Shown: positions 1 through 6,736 of the stretch, piece by piece
Layout of the letters: each line of letters opens with the position of its first letter
Numbering within the stretch: the first letter of the stretch is position 1
Assembly: GCA_903839715.1 (NCBI GenBank)
Contig: CAIMDH010000143.1
Coordinates: 1 to 15,524, forward strand
DNA from: an uncultured bacterium
GTDB lineage: Bacteria > Patescibacteriota > Minisyncoccia > Phycocordibacterales > UBA918
DNA length: 15,524 nt
Direction: 5' to 3'
The notes under the pieces: model-generated
The model's input: only the letters and a program-made list of their open reading frames with translations
What the model was told of the DNA's origin: nothing
Databases searched by the model: none
Program-made: the position numbers and the translations under genes

Positions 1-26
1 AACTCTACCAACTGAGCTAAGATGGC
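1..26 (-). tRNA. tRNA, 5' part only (truncated by window edge)
   Basis: Read on the minus strand, positions 26 to 1 give a 7-nt acceptor strand (GCCATCT), T8-A9, then a canonical D-arm: GCTC stem, AGTTGGTA loop and GAGT return strand, with one G-T pair at 10-25. This is the consensus 5' third of a bacterial tRNA. The anticodon and 3' half lie outside the window, so the amino acid cannot be assigned. Confidence 0.85.
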
Positions 27-52
27 AATACTCTGCTTCCTTGGTGCCTGCT

Positions 53-80
53 ATTATGCCGGTTTTCAGAAATTTCGCAA
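53..80 (-). promoter_or_regulatory. candidate promoter for the tRNA
   Basis: On the minus strand TTGCGA (75-80) and CATAAT (53-58) are separated by 16 nt, a fair sigma70-type pair. The predicted start lies about 20 nt before the mature tRNA 5' end, a normal precursor leader. The pair sits in the 60-nt gap between the small membrane protein gene and the tRNA. This is a motif match only. Confidence 0.4.
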
Positions 81-86
81 CCCTGT

Positions 87-524
87 TTATCCGCGCTCCA
101 ACTTCTTCTGCAGAAGTCGCTTTTTTTGTGATTCGGTCAAAGCTGTAGAAGCCTTATGTTCTGCTACTTGTCCTAAGTGCCCATCAGATTGAAGAGAACG
201 CTTCTCTAACTTAATCGTCCTGGCCCGCTGCCGATTACTGATGAAAAACTCTTCAAAAAAATCGTACGTCTTCACTAGCACCGCTAGTACCAGGCGTAAA
301 ATTTTATGAATACCGTAATACCACGAAAGCTTGATAATATAGCGTCCCAAATATTTCAACTTGATTGCTAATGCTAAAGTGATTATGTCAAAGAGACTAT
401 CGATTTTTAATCGCAAACGAGGAAGAAAGACTCGTTTTCCCCTTGCAGCCTCATAGGAAAATAGCCAAGCTAAAAAAACAAAGGATAGCGCGCAGAGCAG
501 AAATAGATATCCAGCACTGAGCAT
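87..524 (-). CDS. small membrane protein of unknown function
   Basis: A 145-residue protein that I cannot assign to a family. Residues about 4-24 form a strong hydrophobic helix, probably a single membrane anchor with no cleavage site. Residues 30-90 are rich in Lys, Arg and aromatics, with alternating hydrophobic stretches (44-55, 62-72, 76-86) that could be amphipathic or membrane-skimming helices. The C-terminal 55 residues are highly charged and Lys/Arg-rich, ending in a basic tail. Its ATG lies 8 nt after the tsf stop, so it is probably co-transcribed with rpsB and tsf, and a tRNA follows on the same strand. The basic tail might contact RNA or ribosomes, but that is speculation. The reading frame is well supported by position and length; the function is unknown. 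Confidence 0.75.
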   Translation of the reverse strand: MLSAGYLFLLCALSFVFLAWLFSYEAARGKRVFLPRLRLKIDSLFDIITLALAIKLKYLGRYIIKLSWYYGIHKILRLVLAVLVKTYDFFEEFFISNRQRARTIKLEKRSLQSDGHLGQVAEHKASTALTESQKKRLLQKKLERG

Positions 525-532
525 ATACTATG

Positions 533-1117
533 TTACTTTACTGAAATTCTTGAGATTTGTGCAATAGAGACATTTTCGCCAAACTTTTGGACGGCGCCCG
601 AAATCATTTCAGCGATTGTAGTTTCAGGATTCTTTATAAAATCCTGCTCCATCAAAATCTGCTCCTTGAAGTAGGCAGCCATTTTCCCTTCTAAAATTTT
701 AGCCTGCATTTCAGCTGACTTCCCCGCTACTTCTCCCGCAAAAACCTCCTCAGCCTTCTTAAGTGTCTCTGCTGGTACTTGATCCTTACTAACAAAAGTT
801 GGATTAGTAGCAGCTACCTGCATAGCCACGGCACGAGCGAGCGCTACGAACTCTTCATTCTTTGATACGAAATCTGTCTCGCACGCCAACAACACCATAG
901 AAGCTACTTCATTGGTGTTATGCACGTAAGAACCAACAGCACCAGCACCGAGTTCACGATCAGACTTTTTGTCAGCTGCTTCACTACGCTTTTTCTTGAG
1001 AATAATAACCGCCTTCTCCATATCACCACCAGCCTCTTCAAGTGCACGTTTGCACTGCATGACAGAGATACCAGTCTTATCACGGAGTTCTTTTAATTGA
1101 GCTGAAGTGATTTCCAT
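533..1117 (-). CDS. tsf: elongation factor Ts (EF-Ts)
   Basis: EF-Ts is the nucleotide exchange factor that releases GDP from EF-Tu during translation. The N-terminal UBA-like helical domain spans about residues 3-40, with the family signature LRDKTGISVMQCKRAL at 11-26. The core contact motif TDFVSKNEEF is at 81-90. The protein has 194 residues, far shorter than the E. coli form of about 280 and close to the compact form of Thermus, so one core subdomain is reduced. The C-terminal part (about 166-194) matches the usual EF-Ts ending. It lies 78 nt downstream of rpsB, the conserved rpsB-tsf order. No clear Shine-Dalgarno site precedes the ATG. The stop is TAA. Confidence 0.97.
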   Translation of the reverse strand: MEITSAQLKELRDKTGISVMQCKRALEEAGGDMEKAVIILKKKRSEAADKKSDRELGAGAVGSYVHNTNEVASMVLLACETDFVSKNEEFVALARAVAMQVAATNPTFVSKDQVPAETLKKAEEVFAGEVAGKSAEMQAKILEGKMAAYFKEQILMEQDFIKNPETTIAEMISGAVQKFGENVSIAQISRISVK

Positions 1118-1195
1118 AGTTAATGATATTAGGTGGGTTTATAGATAGAACAACGACAAAGTAAATGAACTAAGATTCACTTACTAGGTTAAGGA

Positions 1196-1957
1196 TTATG
1201 ATGAGCGAACGAAACGAGGGCGAATTTCAGTACGAGGAGCAACTGGCTTTGGGGTGTATGCAGCCTTGCCTTCAGCAATAGCTGCAGCCAATTCATCGAG
1301 GACCAACTTCACACTGCCTTGTAGTGCATCATTAACCAAGACTGGGTGGGTTACCTGTGAGACATCACAGTCTGAACTCATAATACCGATAACAGGAATA
1401 CGGAGCTGCTGGGCTTCTTTGATAGCAATTGCATCATGACGTGGGTCAACAACCACGATGAAGTCTGGGACTTTAGTAATCTTACTAATACCGAAGAAGT
1501 TGTGATTGAGCTTGGTGAGTTCACGTGAAAGAAGTAGACGTTCTTTCTTTGTGTACTTACGTTCGAGTTCACCTGATTCTTGTTCACGCACCAATTCTTC
1601 CATGCGGTGGATACGCTTACGAATTTCAGTAAGATTGGTAATCATTCCCCCAATCCATCGATTAACAACATATGGCATTTCTACCTTCACGGCAGTTGCC
1701 ATCACAGTTTCCGTCACCTCGCTCTTGGTACCAACAAAGAGAACAGTTTTACCGTTCATTGCAGCTTCTTTGAGAATGGTCTTTGCGTCATTAATAAGCT
1801 CGGTGGTTTGTTCTAGATTAAAAATATCGTTCCCTTCTTTTGTTCCGAACAAAAATGGGGCAACGCTTGGATGACGACGGCTCTTTTTAAAACCGAAGTG
1901 TGCACCTGCACCAAAAAGGCGCTCGATGAGTGATTGATTGTTAGTTTGTGTTGACAT
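1196..1957 (-). CDS. rpsB: 30S ribosomal protein S2
   Basis: S2 binds the head-body junction of the small subunit. The 253-residue protein begins MSTQTNNQSLIERLFGAGAH, followed by the S2 hallmark HFGFKKSRRHP (20-30) and the block NRWIGGMITN (99-108). The coiled-coil hairpin region (about 110-150) and PDFIVVVDPRHDAIAIKEA (164-182) are also present. I chose the ATG at 1957, because the open frame extends 24 codons further only by running into the end of prfA and lacks S2 similarity there. The Lys/Pro/Arg-rich tail (230-253) is a common lineage-specific extension. tsf follows. The 64 nt upstream contain a hairpin with a U-run, described separately. There is no obvious Shine-Dalgarno site. Confidence 0.97.
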   Translation of the reverse strand: MSTQTNNQSLIERLFGAGAHFGFKKSRRHPSVAPFLFGTKEGNDIFNLEQTTELINDAKTILKEAAMNGKTVLFVGTKSEVTETVMATAVKVEMPYVVNRWIGGMITNLTEIRKRIHRMEELVREQESGELERKYTKKERLLLSRELTKLNHNFFGISKITKVPDFIVVVDPRHDAIAIKEAQQLRIPVIGIMSSDCDVSQVTHPVLVNDALQGSVKLVLDELAAAIAEGKAAYTPKPVAPRTEIRPRFVRSS

Positions 1958-1971
1958 AATTAATACTAAGC

Positions 1972-1990
1972 AAAAAAGCGCACTGCGCTT
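1972..1990 (-). terminator. terminator-like hairpin in the prfA-rpsB gap (rpsB leader?)
   Basis: On the minus strand AAGCGC-AGT-GCGCTT forms a 6-bp stem with a 3-nt loop, followed directly by a T-run (complement of 1972-1977). This is a compact intrinsic terminator after the prfA stop (2022). A possible -10 box, TATGAT (2006-2011), lies between the prfA stop and the hairpin. If it is active, the hairpin would sit in the rpsB leader and could act as an attenuator. Termination of prfA transcripts is the simpler reading. Confidence 0.55.
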
Positions 1991-2021
1991 AAGCCTCGAG
2001 AGCTTATCATATAAAAAAACC

Positions 2022-3005
2022 CTACGCAACTACCGTCTCTTCACCAGCGGCCGCCTTTCGTAGCTCTAGAATAACCCCTTCCAACTGTCCACTCATCACA
2101 CCCTCGATATTGTGCCAAGATACTTTAATGCGATGGTCAGTAATACGATTTTGCGGGAAATTGTATGTACGGATTTTTTCGGAGCGATCACCAGTACCAA
2201 TCTGGTCTTTGCGGACCGAAGCGTGTTTTTTAGCCTCATCTTCTTCATGTGCCGCCTCAAGCTTAGCCACGAGAATACTCATGGCCTTTTCACGATTTTT
2301 GAGCTGAGAACGCTCGGTCTGACTACGGACCTCAATCCCAGTTGGCTTATGAACCAAGCGCACAGCAGTTTCTACTTTGTTGACGTTTTGTCCCCCAGCC
2401 CCACCCGAACGGGAAAATTCCATCTCAATATCACTTGGACTAATTTCAATAGAAGGTTTTCGACGTAGTGGCAAAATCGCCACGGAAGCCGTTGAGGTAT
2501 GAATCCGTCCCGCTTTTTCAGTGACTGGAATTCTTTGTACGCGGTGTACACCAGTCTCAAAACGCAAATCCTCGTACACCTTTGGACTAATGATTTCAAA
2601 TACCGCTTCCTTATAACCACCAGACGAGCTCCGTGACTCACCCTCAGTTGCACATGACCAACCTTGCAGTGCGGCATACTGTAAATACATCTGGGCTAGT
2701 TCTTCAGCAAACAATGCTGCCTCATCTCCACCAGCTCCAGCTCGTACTTCAAGGACAACCCCATACGGCTTTTCATCATCAACTTTCGTCACCGCCGCAA
2801 TTCGTTGCAGTTCTTCATAGAGGGCTTTTTGTTGCGCTTCAAGCATAGTTACTTCTTCAGCTGCCAGTTCTGCCATTTCTGGTTCATCAAGAGCCATCTG
2901 CTTAGCAGCCTCGAGTTTCTTGGCAATATCATCAAACTGACTCGCCGTAAATTGCGTTTTGTGATTGTCTCTAAAAGACTGAAGTTCTTCCTCGTTGTAT
3001 TCCAT
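2022..3005 (-). CDS. prfA: peptide chain release factor 1
   Basis: RF1 recognises UAA and UAG and triggers peptide release on the ribosome. The catalytic GGQ is at residues 204-206, in GGAGGQNVNKVETAVR. The codon-reading P-x-T motif is PVT at 160-162 (QRIPVTEKAGRIHTS), which marks RF1; RF2 would have SPF. AGAGGDEAALFA (89-100) and the C-terminal TDHRI (289-293) are also class signatures. At 327 residues it is shorter than the usual 355-360, the loss being in the N-terminal helical domain. The gene ends in TAG, one of its own cognate stops. It lies downstream of rpmE, a common bacterial pairing, but prmC, the methyltransferase for the GGQ glutamine, does not follow it. A TACACT about 10 nt before the ATG is a weak promoter candidate. 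Confidence 0.97.
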   Translation of the reverse strand: MEYNEEELQSFRDNHKTQFTASQFDDIAKKLEAAKQMALDEPEMAELAAEEVTMLEAQQKALYEELQRIAAVTKVDDEKPYGVVLEVRAGAGGDEAALFAEELAQMYLQYAALQGWSCATEGESRSSSGGYKEAVFEIISPKVYEDLRFETGVHRVQRIPVTEKAGRIHTSTASVAILPLRRKPSIEISPSDIEMEFSRSGGAGGQNVNKVETAVRLVHKPTGIEVRSQTERSQLKNREKAMSILVAKLEAAHEEDEAKKHASVRKDQIGTGDRSEKIRTYNFPQNRITDHRIKVSWHNIEGVMSGQLEGVILELRKAAAGEETVVA

Positions 3006-3031
3006 AATATGTAATAGTGTACACCCGTATA

Positions 3032-3069
3032 CGCAAAAGACCGCCTCCCTATATGGTAAGGCGGTCTTT
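3032..3069 (-). terminator. intrinsic terminator after rpmE
   Basis: A perfect 10-bp stem, AAAGACCGCC (3036-3045) with GGCGGTCTTT (3060-3069), has a 14-nt loop. On the minus strand it ends in TCTTTTGC just after the rpmE stop (3074) and before prfA. The A/T ends are symmetric, so it could work in both directions, but only minus-strand genes flank it. Confidence 0.8.
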
Positions 3070-3073
3070 ATGT

Positions 3074-3340
3074 TTACTTCTTCCGTCGCGCTGTAGCTTG
3101 AGAAGCGCGAGCCTTAAAGCGCTCGACGCGACCTGCAGTATCCATAACCTTTTCCTGTCCGGTATAGAAAGGATGTGAGGCACTAGAAACGTCCACATTT
3201 GAAACTGGATACTCGACACCATCAGTCCACTTATCAGTTGCGGTAGTTTCGATGGTTGAACCAACGAGAAAACGCTCACCACTGGAATTGTCCTTGAAGA
3301 TTACGAGTCTATAATTTTTTGGATGAATATCGGCTTTCAT
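3074..3340 (-). CDS. rpmE: 50S ribosomal protein L31, type B
   Basis: L31 bridges the large and small subunits at the central protuberance. The 88-residue protein starts MKADIHPKNYRLVIFKDNSS and contains the type B signature VSSASHPFYTGQEK (51-64) plus the GRVERFKAR block. It has no cysteine at all, so it lacks the zinc ribbon of type A L31 and belongs to the zinc-independent form (rpmE2/YkgM/YtiA-like). A basic tail (80-88) ends the protein. It precedes prfA on the same strand but is separated from it by a strong terminator. Its own extended -10 promoter lies 11 nt before the ATG, predicting a leader of about 5 nt. Confidence 0.95.
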   Translation of the reverse strand: MKADIHPKNYRLVIFKDNSSGERFLVGSTIETTATDKWTDGVEYPVSNVDVSSASHPFYTGQEKVMDTAGRVERFKARASQATARRKK

Positions 3341-3351
3341 ATGTGCAGAGC

Positions 3352-3379
3352 ACTATACCAAATATAGATATTTTAGCAA
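3352..3379 (-). promoter_or_regulatory. promoter of rpmE, nearly leaderless
   Basis: The minus strand reads TTGCTA (3374-3379), a 16-nt spacer ending in TGG, then TATAGT (3352-3357). This is an extended -10 with a partial -35. The last base of the -10 is 11 nt before the ATG at 3340, so the mRNA would start about 5 nt upstream of the start codon. Confidence 0.6.
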
Positions 3380-3501
3380 CCCATTTCTTATCATATTGCC
3401 ATCAGTCCCACAATTACCTACTTACTTCATACATCACCCCCCAGCTTCCACCCTCCGTAAATAGAAAGATGTACGGCCAAAGGAGGAATAAGGAATCACT
3501 C

Positions 3502-4866
3502 CTATGATCCACCCAAAATCTGCATTTCGGAATCAAGACGACTCTTACGATTCATTACCTGATCACCATAAAAAGCGTTTGCTGGGTTATTGGCACCGCC
3601 CCAGCCAGCATAGTATCGTAGCGCCGCTAGACGATTACCAGCATAGGTGCCATTAGCACCGTTATCTCGCAGTAGCAACGCCGTAGCTAAGAAGGCGTCC
3701 TGATTATTAAATGGGTTAGCAGCTGAAGAACCACCATTGATGCGACGGATAGCATCGTCAGACTGACTGTATACCCAACCGCTACCATTATTAACAATAC
3801 CGCCGTAGACCGCCCAGGTGGAAGGAATAAACTGTGAAGGCCCCATTGCTCCACCCCAACCATACCGCTCCCCATTTGAAACAATCGGACAAGAAACTTG
3901 TTTTGTGCGCGGATCAAATCCAAGCACAGTTGAAATAGCGACAAAGATTGGCGCATCACGATCAGGATGCATTACTGTCTTACCACCACGCAGGTCGTTG
4001 TATACACAACTGCCAAGATTAGAACCGAGATTTGTCTCTTGCTCCAAAATAGCGAGTACCATACCAGCCTCAACTCCCGTCTGTCGCTCAGCATACTTAG
4101 CTAGTTCGACCGCTTGTGGGAAGGCGATACCACCTCCCCCACCGAGTAGCTGAAAGAGAGCATTACGTAGCTGCGCTGCAGTTTTTTGTTGTGACTCAAG
4201 AAGTTGCTGGTAGGCTTTTTCTTCTCCCTTAGTTACTGTCAAAATTTGTTCTTTTTGTCTTTCCTTACTTTCGATTTCTTTTTTTTGTAACTCCTGGATA
4301 CGCTTCATCTCCGCCTCAGTCTCTTGTTTTGAAGCAAGTAGCTCTTTTTGGGTAAATGTATCGCTCTCGATAGAACGAAGGATTTCGAGCGATTCATTCA
4401 GTGAAGACTTGAGCGAGTTAAACGTGGCAATGTCGGTAAAAAACTCTGAGAAACTTTTTTTACTTAGCAACACTTCTACCAAGGAGTAGTCTTCCATGAG
4501 CGACGATTTTCTAACCAGGTCGGCCAACGACTCACGCTGCTTCTTGGACTTTGCTTGGAGGATAGAGAGGACCACGGCCTTCTCACCAATCTGGTCACTC
4601 AGCTGAGTAATAGCTACCGAACGAGCATGAATACCGAGTTGCACTTGTTTGATCTCTCCCTCAATCAACGAGATGTCACGCTCTAAGGAACGACGTTCAA
4701 GCTGCTTATCTTCTACCAAACGACTCTGGGTGAGGATCTGTCGCTCCACAACCTGAAGCTCAGCCTCAAGTCGGGTCCGTCGTTCAGCTTCTGTTTCTGC
4801 CAACACCACATAAGGCGAGGCTGTGAGTGTGAGCACAAAAAAACTAGCCAGTAAAACTTTTTTCAT
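3502..4866 (-). CDS. secreted coiled-coil lytic murein transglycosylase
   Basis: A 454-residue exported peptidoglycan-cleaving enzyme. Residues 1-23 are a signal peptide (MKK, hydrophobic core, probable cleavage after VLA). Residues about 24-238 are a long charged coiled coil of the kind seen in cell-separation hydrolases such as PcsB and EnvC, where it docks to a partner or restrains the enzyme. A glycine linker (242-246) leads to a lysozyme-like domain (about 250-440). ILEQETNLG (273-281) resembles the MltB-type E-T-x-x-G site, making Glu277 the likely catalytic acid. GAMGPSQFIPSTW (339-351) is the substrate-groove motif of this family. C287 and C326 could form a disulfide. The ATG at 4866 was chosen because the longer frame overlaps the promoter. 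It is monocistronic, between rplY and rpmE. The enzyme class is firm; the exact subfamily and any regulator are not. Confidence 0.88.
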   Translation of the reverse strand: MKKVLLASFFVLTLTASPYVVLAETEAERRTRLEAELQVVERQILTQSRLVEDKQLERRSLERDISLIEGEIKQVQLGIHARSVAITQLSDQIGEKAVVLSILQAKSKKQRESLADLVRKSSLMEDYSLVEVLLSKKSFSEFFTDIATFNSLKSSLNESLEILRSIESDTFTQKELLASKQETEAEMKRIQELQKKEIESKERQKEQILTVTKGEEKAYQQLLESQQKTAAQLRNALFQLLGGGGGIAFPQAVELAKYAERQTGVEAGMVLAILEQETNLGSNLGSCVYNDLRGGKTVMHPDRDAPIFVAISTVLGFDPRTKQVSCPIVSNGERYGWGGAMGPSQFIPSTWAVYGGIVNNGSGWVYSQSDDAIRRINGGSSAANPFNNQDAFLATALLLRDNGANGTYAGNRLAALRYYAGWGGANNPANAFYGDQVMNRKSRLDSEMQILGGS

Positions 4867-4877
4867 AGATGTCCTGT

Positions 4878-4907
4878 AGTATAGCAAATTATTTTCTAAA
4901 CAAACAA
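4878..4907 (-). promoter_or_regulatory. promoter of the lytic transglycosylase gene, nearly leaderless
   Basis: The minus strand has TTGTTT (4902-4907), an 18-nt spacer ending in TGC, then TATACT (4878-4883). The ATG (4866) follows after 11 nt, so the leader would be about 5 nt. The -35 touches the edge of the rplY terminator hairpin. Confidence 0.6.
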
Positions 4908-4936
4908 AAACACTCGACTGTGCGATCGAGTGTTTT
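4901..4936 (-). terminator. intrinsic terminator after rplY
   Basis: An 11-bp perfect stem, AAAACACTCGA (4907-4917) with TCGAGTGTTTT (4926-4936), has an 8-nt loop. On the minus strand it is followed by TTTG repeats. It lies 16 nt after the rplY stop. Confidence 0.8.
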
Positions 4937-4952
4937 GTATATCGTAGTAAAA

Positions 4953-5573
4953 TTATGCACCTTTTTCAGCCTTCTCTTTCTTTTCTTCTGGTACATCAGC
5001 TGCAGCTACCAAACTTTCTTCAGTAACTTCTTCCTCGACCGCCTTTGCAATCGCTACTACGTCGTGCAGATCTTGAGTAATCACTACTCCCTTTGGACAA
5101 ACTATATCCGAAATATGAATCTTATCTTCCGCTTGCACTAGTAGACCTAAATCAACTTCAATATGTGCTGGTAGATTATTTGGCTTACAGACAACTTCTA
5201 CTTCATGAAGCACCTTGTCAATAACCGCACCGAGCTCTGCAGCCGGTGACTCATTCACAAAGTGTAGAGGTACTCTAGTGGTAATCTCCTTCCCTTTTTC
5301 TAGTGCATAAAAGTCGACATGGACGATACCACCCTTGATTGGTGCAAATACCACACCCTTAATCAATACATCAACTGGCGTATCAAGTCCCGAGAGTTCA
5401 ATCACAGTTGACTCTCCGGCGCTCTTAAAAGTTTTTTCGAATTCTTTGCGATCTACTACGATAGAAGTAGATGGGAACTTTGGACCGTACACAACACCAG
5501 CAATTTGCACTGCTGAATTCAGACTACTTTTAACTAACTTGGCCTTTGCTTGAACGGGTAATATTACTGTCAT
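4953..5573 (-). CDS. rplY: 50S ribosomal protein L25, CTC/TL5 type
   Basis: L25 binds 5S rRNA in the central protuberance. The 206-residue product has the two-domain CTC/TL5 architecture rather than the single domain of E. coli L25 (about 94 aa). The N-terminal 5S-binding beta barrel spans about residues 1-88 and contains VDRKEFEKTFKSAGEST and a GVVFAPIKGGIVHVDFYAL block. The C-terminal beta domain spans about 90-180, with PLHFVNESPAAELGAVI and HIEVDLGLL. An acidic then Lys/Glu-rich tail (about 180-206) ends the protein. I chose the ATG at 5573, since the upstream GTG in frame lies inside the TATACT promoter box, 8 nt ahead. It stands alone with its own promoter and terminator. Confidence 0.93.
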   Translation of the reverse strand: MTVILPVQAKAKLVKSSLNSAVQIAGVVYGPKFPSTSIVVDRKEFEKTFKSAGESTVIELSGLDTPVDVLIKGVVFAPIKGGIVHVDFYALEKGKEITTRVPLHFVNESPAAELGAVIDKVLHEVEVVCKPNNLPAHIEVDLGLLVQAEDKIHISDIVCPKGVVITQDLHDVVAIAKAVEEEVTEESLVAAADVPEEKKEKAEKGA

Positions 5574-5581
5574 AGAACTAT

Positions 5582-5590
5582 AGTATACCA
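5582..5590 (-). promoter_or_regulatory. extended -10 promoter of rplY, leaderless
   Basis: TGGTATACT on the minus strand; the TATACT (5582-5587) ends 8 nt before the rplY ATG, giving a predicted leader of about 2 nt. I see no convincing -35. It is divergent from the pfkB-family promoter. Confidence 0.6.
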
Positions 5591-5643
5591 CCGAGAGACA
5601 GAGACGCCACTCCCCACGCTAGCGGCCGTTTCCTTGAGCATAG

Positions 5644-5652
5644 TGATACAAT
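5644..5652 (+). promoter_or_regulatory. extended -10 promoter of the PfkB-family kinase gene, leaderless
   Basis: TGATACAAT on the plus strand; the TACAAT (5647-5652) ends 8 nt before the ATG at 5661, so the mRNA would begin about 2 nt ahead of the start codon. No clear -35 is seen at 16-18 nt. Confidence 0.5.
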
Positions 5653-5660
5653 CTACAAGT

Positions 5661-6665
5661 ATGTCAGAACAATATGATTTCGTGGCAATAGGAGACATTG
5701 TCATAGACGCGTTTATCGAACTTAATAAAGAAGCTGCTGACGTAAGCCAGGATATGGACACTGGGCGCCAGACATTACACATGCCGTTTGGCCAAAAACT
5801 ACCCTATGATGAAGTAGTCGTAATCAATGCTGTCGGCAACTCGCCAAACGCCGCCGTCTCAGCACATCGCCTCGGACTAAAGACGGCACTAGTCACAAAC
5901 CTCGGACAAGACCGTAACGGCAAAGACTGCCTGGAGACTTTGCGTCATGAAGGTATCCATACCGATTACGTAAAGTTGCATGAAGGTAAGTTTACCAACT
6001 ACCACTACGTCTTACGCTACGGACCAGAACGCACCATCTTGATTAAGCACGAAAAATTCCCGTACATTCTTCCTGATTTTGCAGTTCCACCACGATATCT
6101 CTACTTTTCTTCCATTGGTGAACACGGTCTCCCCTTCCACTTTGAGATTGCCAACTACGTCAAAGAACACGGCAGTAAGCTAGTGTTCCAGCCTGGAACT
6201 TTCCAAATTAAACTCGGCTATGAAGCACTCAAAGCAGTCTACCAAGTCACTGACATCTTCTTCTGCAATCTAGAAGAAGCCCAAGAAATACTCGCCACGA
6301 CCGAACAGCACGTCCCTACCCTCCTCCGCCGCTTCAAAGAACTCGGGCCACGCTTACCGGTCATTACCGACGGCCCACACGGTGCGTATGTAGTCGATGA
6401 AGATGACCAAGCCTGGCACATGCCCATGTACCCAGATCCAAAACCACCTATGGACCGTACTGGTGCTGGTGATTCCTTCGCCTCTACCTTTACGACTGCG
6501 ATTGCCCTGGGTAAAAGTCCAGCCGAAGCCCTCACGTGGGGACCAGTAAATTCCATGTCCGTTGTTCAGTACGTCGGCGCTCAAGAAGGATTACTGACTG
6601 TAGCAGAGCTCCAAGCCCACTTAGAAAACCGTCCGGTCGAATACCAAGCTACCAAGATTGACTAA
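5661..6665 (+). CDS. PfkB-family carbohydrate kinase
   Basis: A 334-residue ribokinase/PfkB-fold cytoplasmic kinase that phosphorylates a sugar or nucleoside with ATP. The N-terminal strand FVAIGDIVIDAFIEL (7-21), the substrate-side motif VGNSPNAAVSAHRLGL (58-73, the family's G-G/N-x-x-x-N element) and the C-terminal anion-hole signature DRTGAGDSF (265-273) are all intact. Asp271 is the catalytic base. PVITDGPHGAYV (233-244) matches the family's beta strand before the ATP site. The specificity cannot be read from sequence: ribokinase, fructokinase, adenosine kinase or a phosphofructokinase role are all possible. The adjacent pentose-phosphate genes make a pentose or ribose-5-phosphate role attractive but unproven. 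The ATG at 5661 is preferred because the upstream TTG start in frame lies before the promoter. It is the only plus-strand gene in the window. Confidence 0.9.
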   Translation: MSEQYDFVAIGDIVIDAFIELNKEAADVSQDMDTGRQTLHMPFGQKLPYDEVVVINAVGNSPNAAVSAHRLGLKTALVTNLGQDRNGKDCLETLRHEGIHTDYVKLHEGKFTNYHYVLRYGPERTILIKHEKFPYILPDFAVPPRYLYFSSIGEHGLPFHFEIANYVKEHGSKLVFQPGTFQIKLGYEALKAVYQVTDIFFCNLEEAQEILATTEQHVPTLLRRFKELGPRLPVITDGPHGAYVVDEDDQAWHMPMYPDPKPPMDRTGAGDSFASTFTTAIALGKSPAEALTWGPVNSMSVVQYVGAQEGLLTVAELQAHLENRPVEYQATKID

Positions 6666-6680
6666 GAGTAAGGTTGTCAT

Positions 6681-6720
6681 ATACAAAAAGCCGCCGACAT
6701 TCTGTCGGCGGTTTTTTGTA
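6681..6720. terminator. bidirectional terminator between the PfkB-family kinase gene and tktC
   Basis: A 9-bp GC-rich stem, CCGCCGACA (6691-6699) with TGTCGGCGG (6703-6711), has a 3-nt loop. It is flanked by an A-run (6685-6689) and a T-run (6712-6717), and the A/T flanks extend the pairing to about 19 bp. It serves the two convergent genes ending at 6665 and 6737. Confidence 0.9.
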
Positions 6721-6736
6721 TAAAATATTCTCGCGT

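Noticed and set aside
60..74. A piece of the tktN-tktC repeat near the tRNA (shared TTTTCAGAAAT)
   Set aside because: Only 11 AT-rich bases match and the rest of the unit is absent; chance similarity is likely.
1254..1874. Plus-strand open frames opposite rpsB
   Set aside because: They lie wholly inside a convincing ribosomal protein gene on the other strand and show no family motif; they are antisense shadows.
3818..4153. Plus-strand open frame of 111 codons opposite the transglycosylase gene
   Set aside because: It is antisense to the catalytic domain with its conserved motifs, has no start context, and its composition reflects the opposite strand.
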